Assembly: GCA_022561525.1 (NCBI GenBank)
Contig: JADFRB010000154.1
Location: 1 to 5,616, forward strand
Source: Nitrospinota bacterium
GTDB lineage: Bacteria; Nitrospirota; Nitrospiria; Nitrospirales; UBA8639
DNA length: 5,616 nt
Reading direction: 5' to 3'
Both the position numbers and the translations under genes were made by a program. Shown piece after piece: positions 5,398-5,616 of this stretch. Numbering within the stretch: position 1 is the first letter of the stretch; every line of letters begins with the position of its first letter. Below the pieces are notes generated by a model. That model did not search any database. It saw nothing but the letters and a program-made list of their open reading frames with translations, and was not told the DNA's origin.

Positions 5398-5616
5398 TGG
5401 AGGGCGAAGGCCGGGTGATCTTGGAGGGCGGACAGCTAGAGTATTATATGCCCCTGGATGAATCTTTCCGTGGTCGCGTACAGGCATCGGCTAATGGGTG
5501 TGACATTGCGCCGATTGAGGTGACGCATCCGCGCATCTATGTCAATCCGCAGAACACCGGTGGCATCGAAGATGGGACAAGTTGGTCCACGGCTTATCGG
5601 GACCTTAGCACTGCGT
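5367..5616 (+). pseudogene. Right-handed parallel beta-helix protein, continuation in shifted frame (partial)
   Basis: This frame is open from 5322 to the window end and reads sensibly from about 5367: DFSGCGSITLVEGEGRVILE, then a region rich in Gly, Glu and Val, then RIYVNPQNTGGIEDGTSW followed by STAYRDLSTA. The last segment is the typical entry to secreted right-handed beta-helix proteins (the IYV-x-G-DGTSW-AY-DL pattern), which act as surface adhesins, polysaccharide lyases or polymorphic outer-membrane proteins; which of these cannot be told here. No good start codon with a ribosome site lies in this frame (the first GTG is at 5397). The signal peptide encoded just upstream therefore almost certainly belongs to it. 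One extra G in the run at 5363-5367 would join the two frames as PSWRGDFSGCGS. The gene continues beyond 5616. Confidence 0.65.

Noticed and set aside
1..5616. CRISPR array, attC sites or toxin-antitoxin pair
   Set aside because: No regularly spaced repeats, no integron-type recombination sites and no paired small genes are visible.

Overview
The window looks like accessory DNA from a Gram-negative-type bacterium with an exopolysaccharide or cell-envelope locus. The host genes use mixed, roughly balanced codons. The intact transposase gene is visibly richer in G and C than its surroundings, so it probably arrived from elsewhere. I cannot name the taxon from sequence alone; Nitrospirota or a deltaproteobacterial lineage would fit the style, but this is only an impression.

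Layout. (1) 1-1032: the possible tail of an upstream gene, then an intact UDP-glucuronate decarboxylase (UDP-xylose synthase) gene, which supplies UDP-xylose for surface polysaccharide. (2) 1033-1852: about 820 bases with no convincing gene. It holds a weak intrinsic terminator, a perfect 9-bp hairpin and a short palindrome. (3) 1853-2819: a complete but decayed IS1595-family (ISXO2-like) insertion sequence. Its 29-bp inverted repeats match at 27 positions, and its transposase gene carries two opposite frameshifts that cancel. (4) 2879 to about 4534: an IS1634-family element (IS4 superfamily) on the opposite strand with an intact 539-residue DDE transposase. Its promoter-like sequence predicts a leaderless mRNA. 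(5) 4535-5157: mostly non-coding, with possible gene scraps, a weak promoter and a strongly structured leader. (6) 5158-5616: the start of a secreted protein with a signal peptide and the entry segment of a right-handed parallel beta-helix domain. The reading frame is broken at a run of five G, and the gene continues beyond the window.

How it fits together. The two host genes both point outward from the cell: a nucleotide-sugar enzyme for polysaccharide and a secreted beta-helix protein. Between them is an insertion-sequence landing zone. The most interesting non-coding signal is the leader at 5035-5136. It carries a nested stem with a GCAAAGC-containing internal loop and two further hairpins just before an ideal Shine-Dalgarno site. 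It partly recalls the cyclic-di-GMP-I (GEMM) riboswitch, which often controls surface and secreted proteins, but the match is incomplete. I found no clearly new multi-gene system here.
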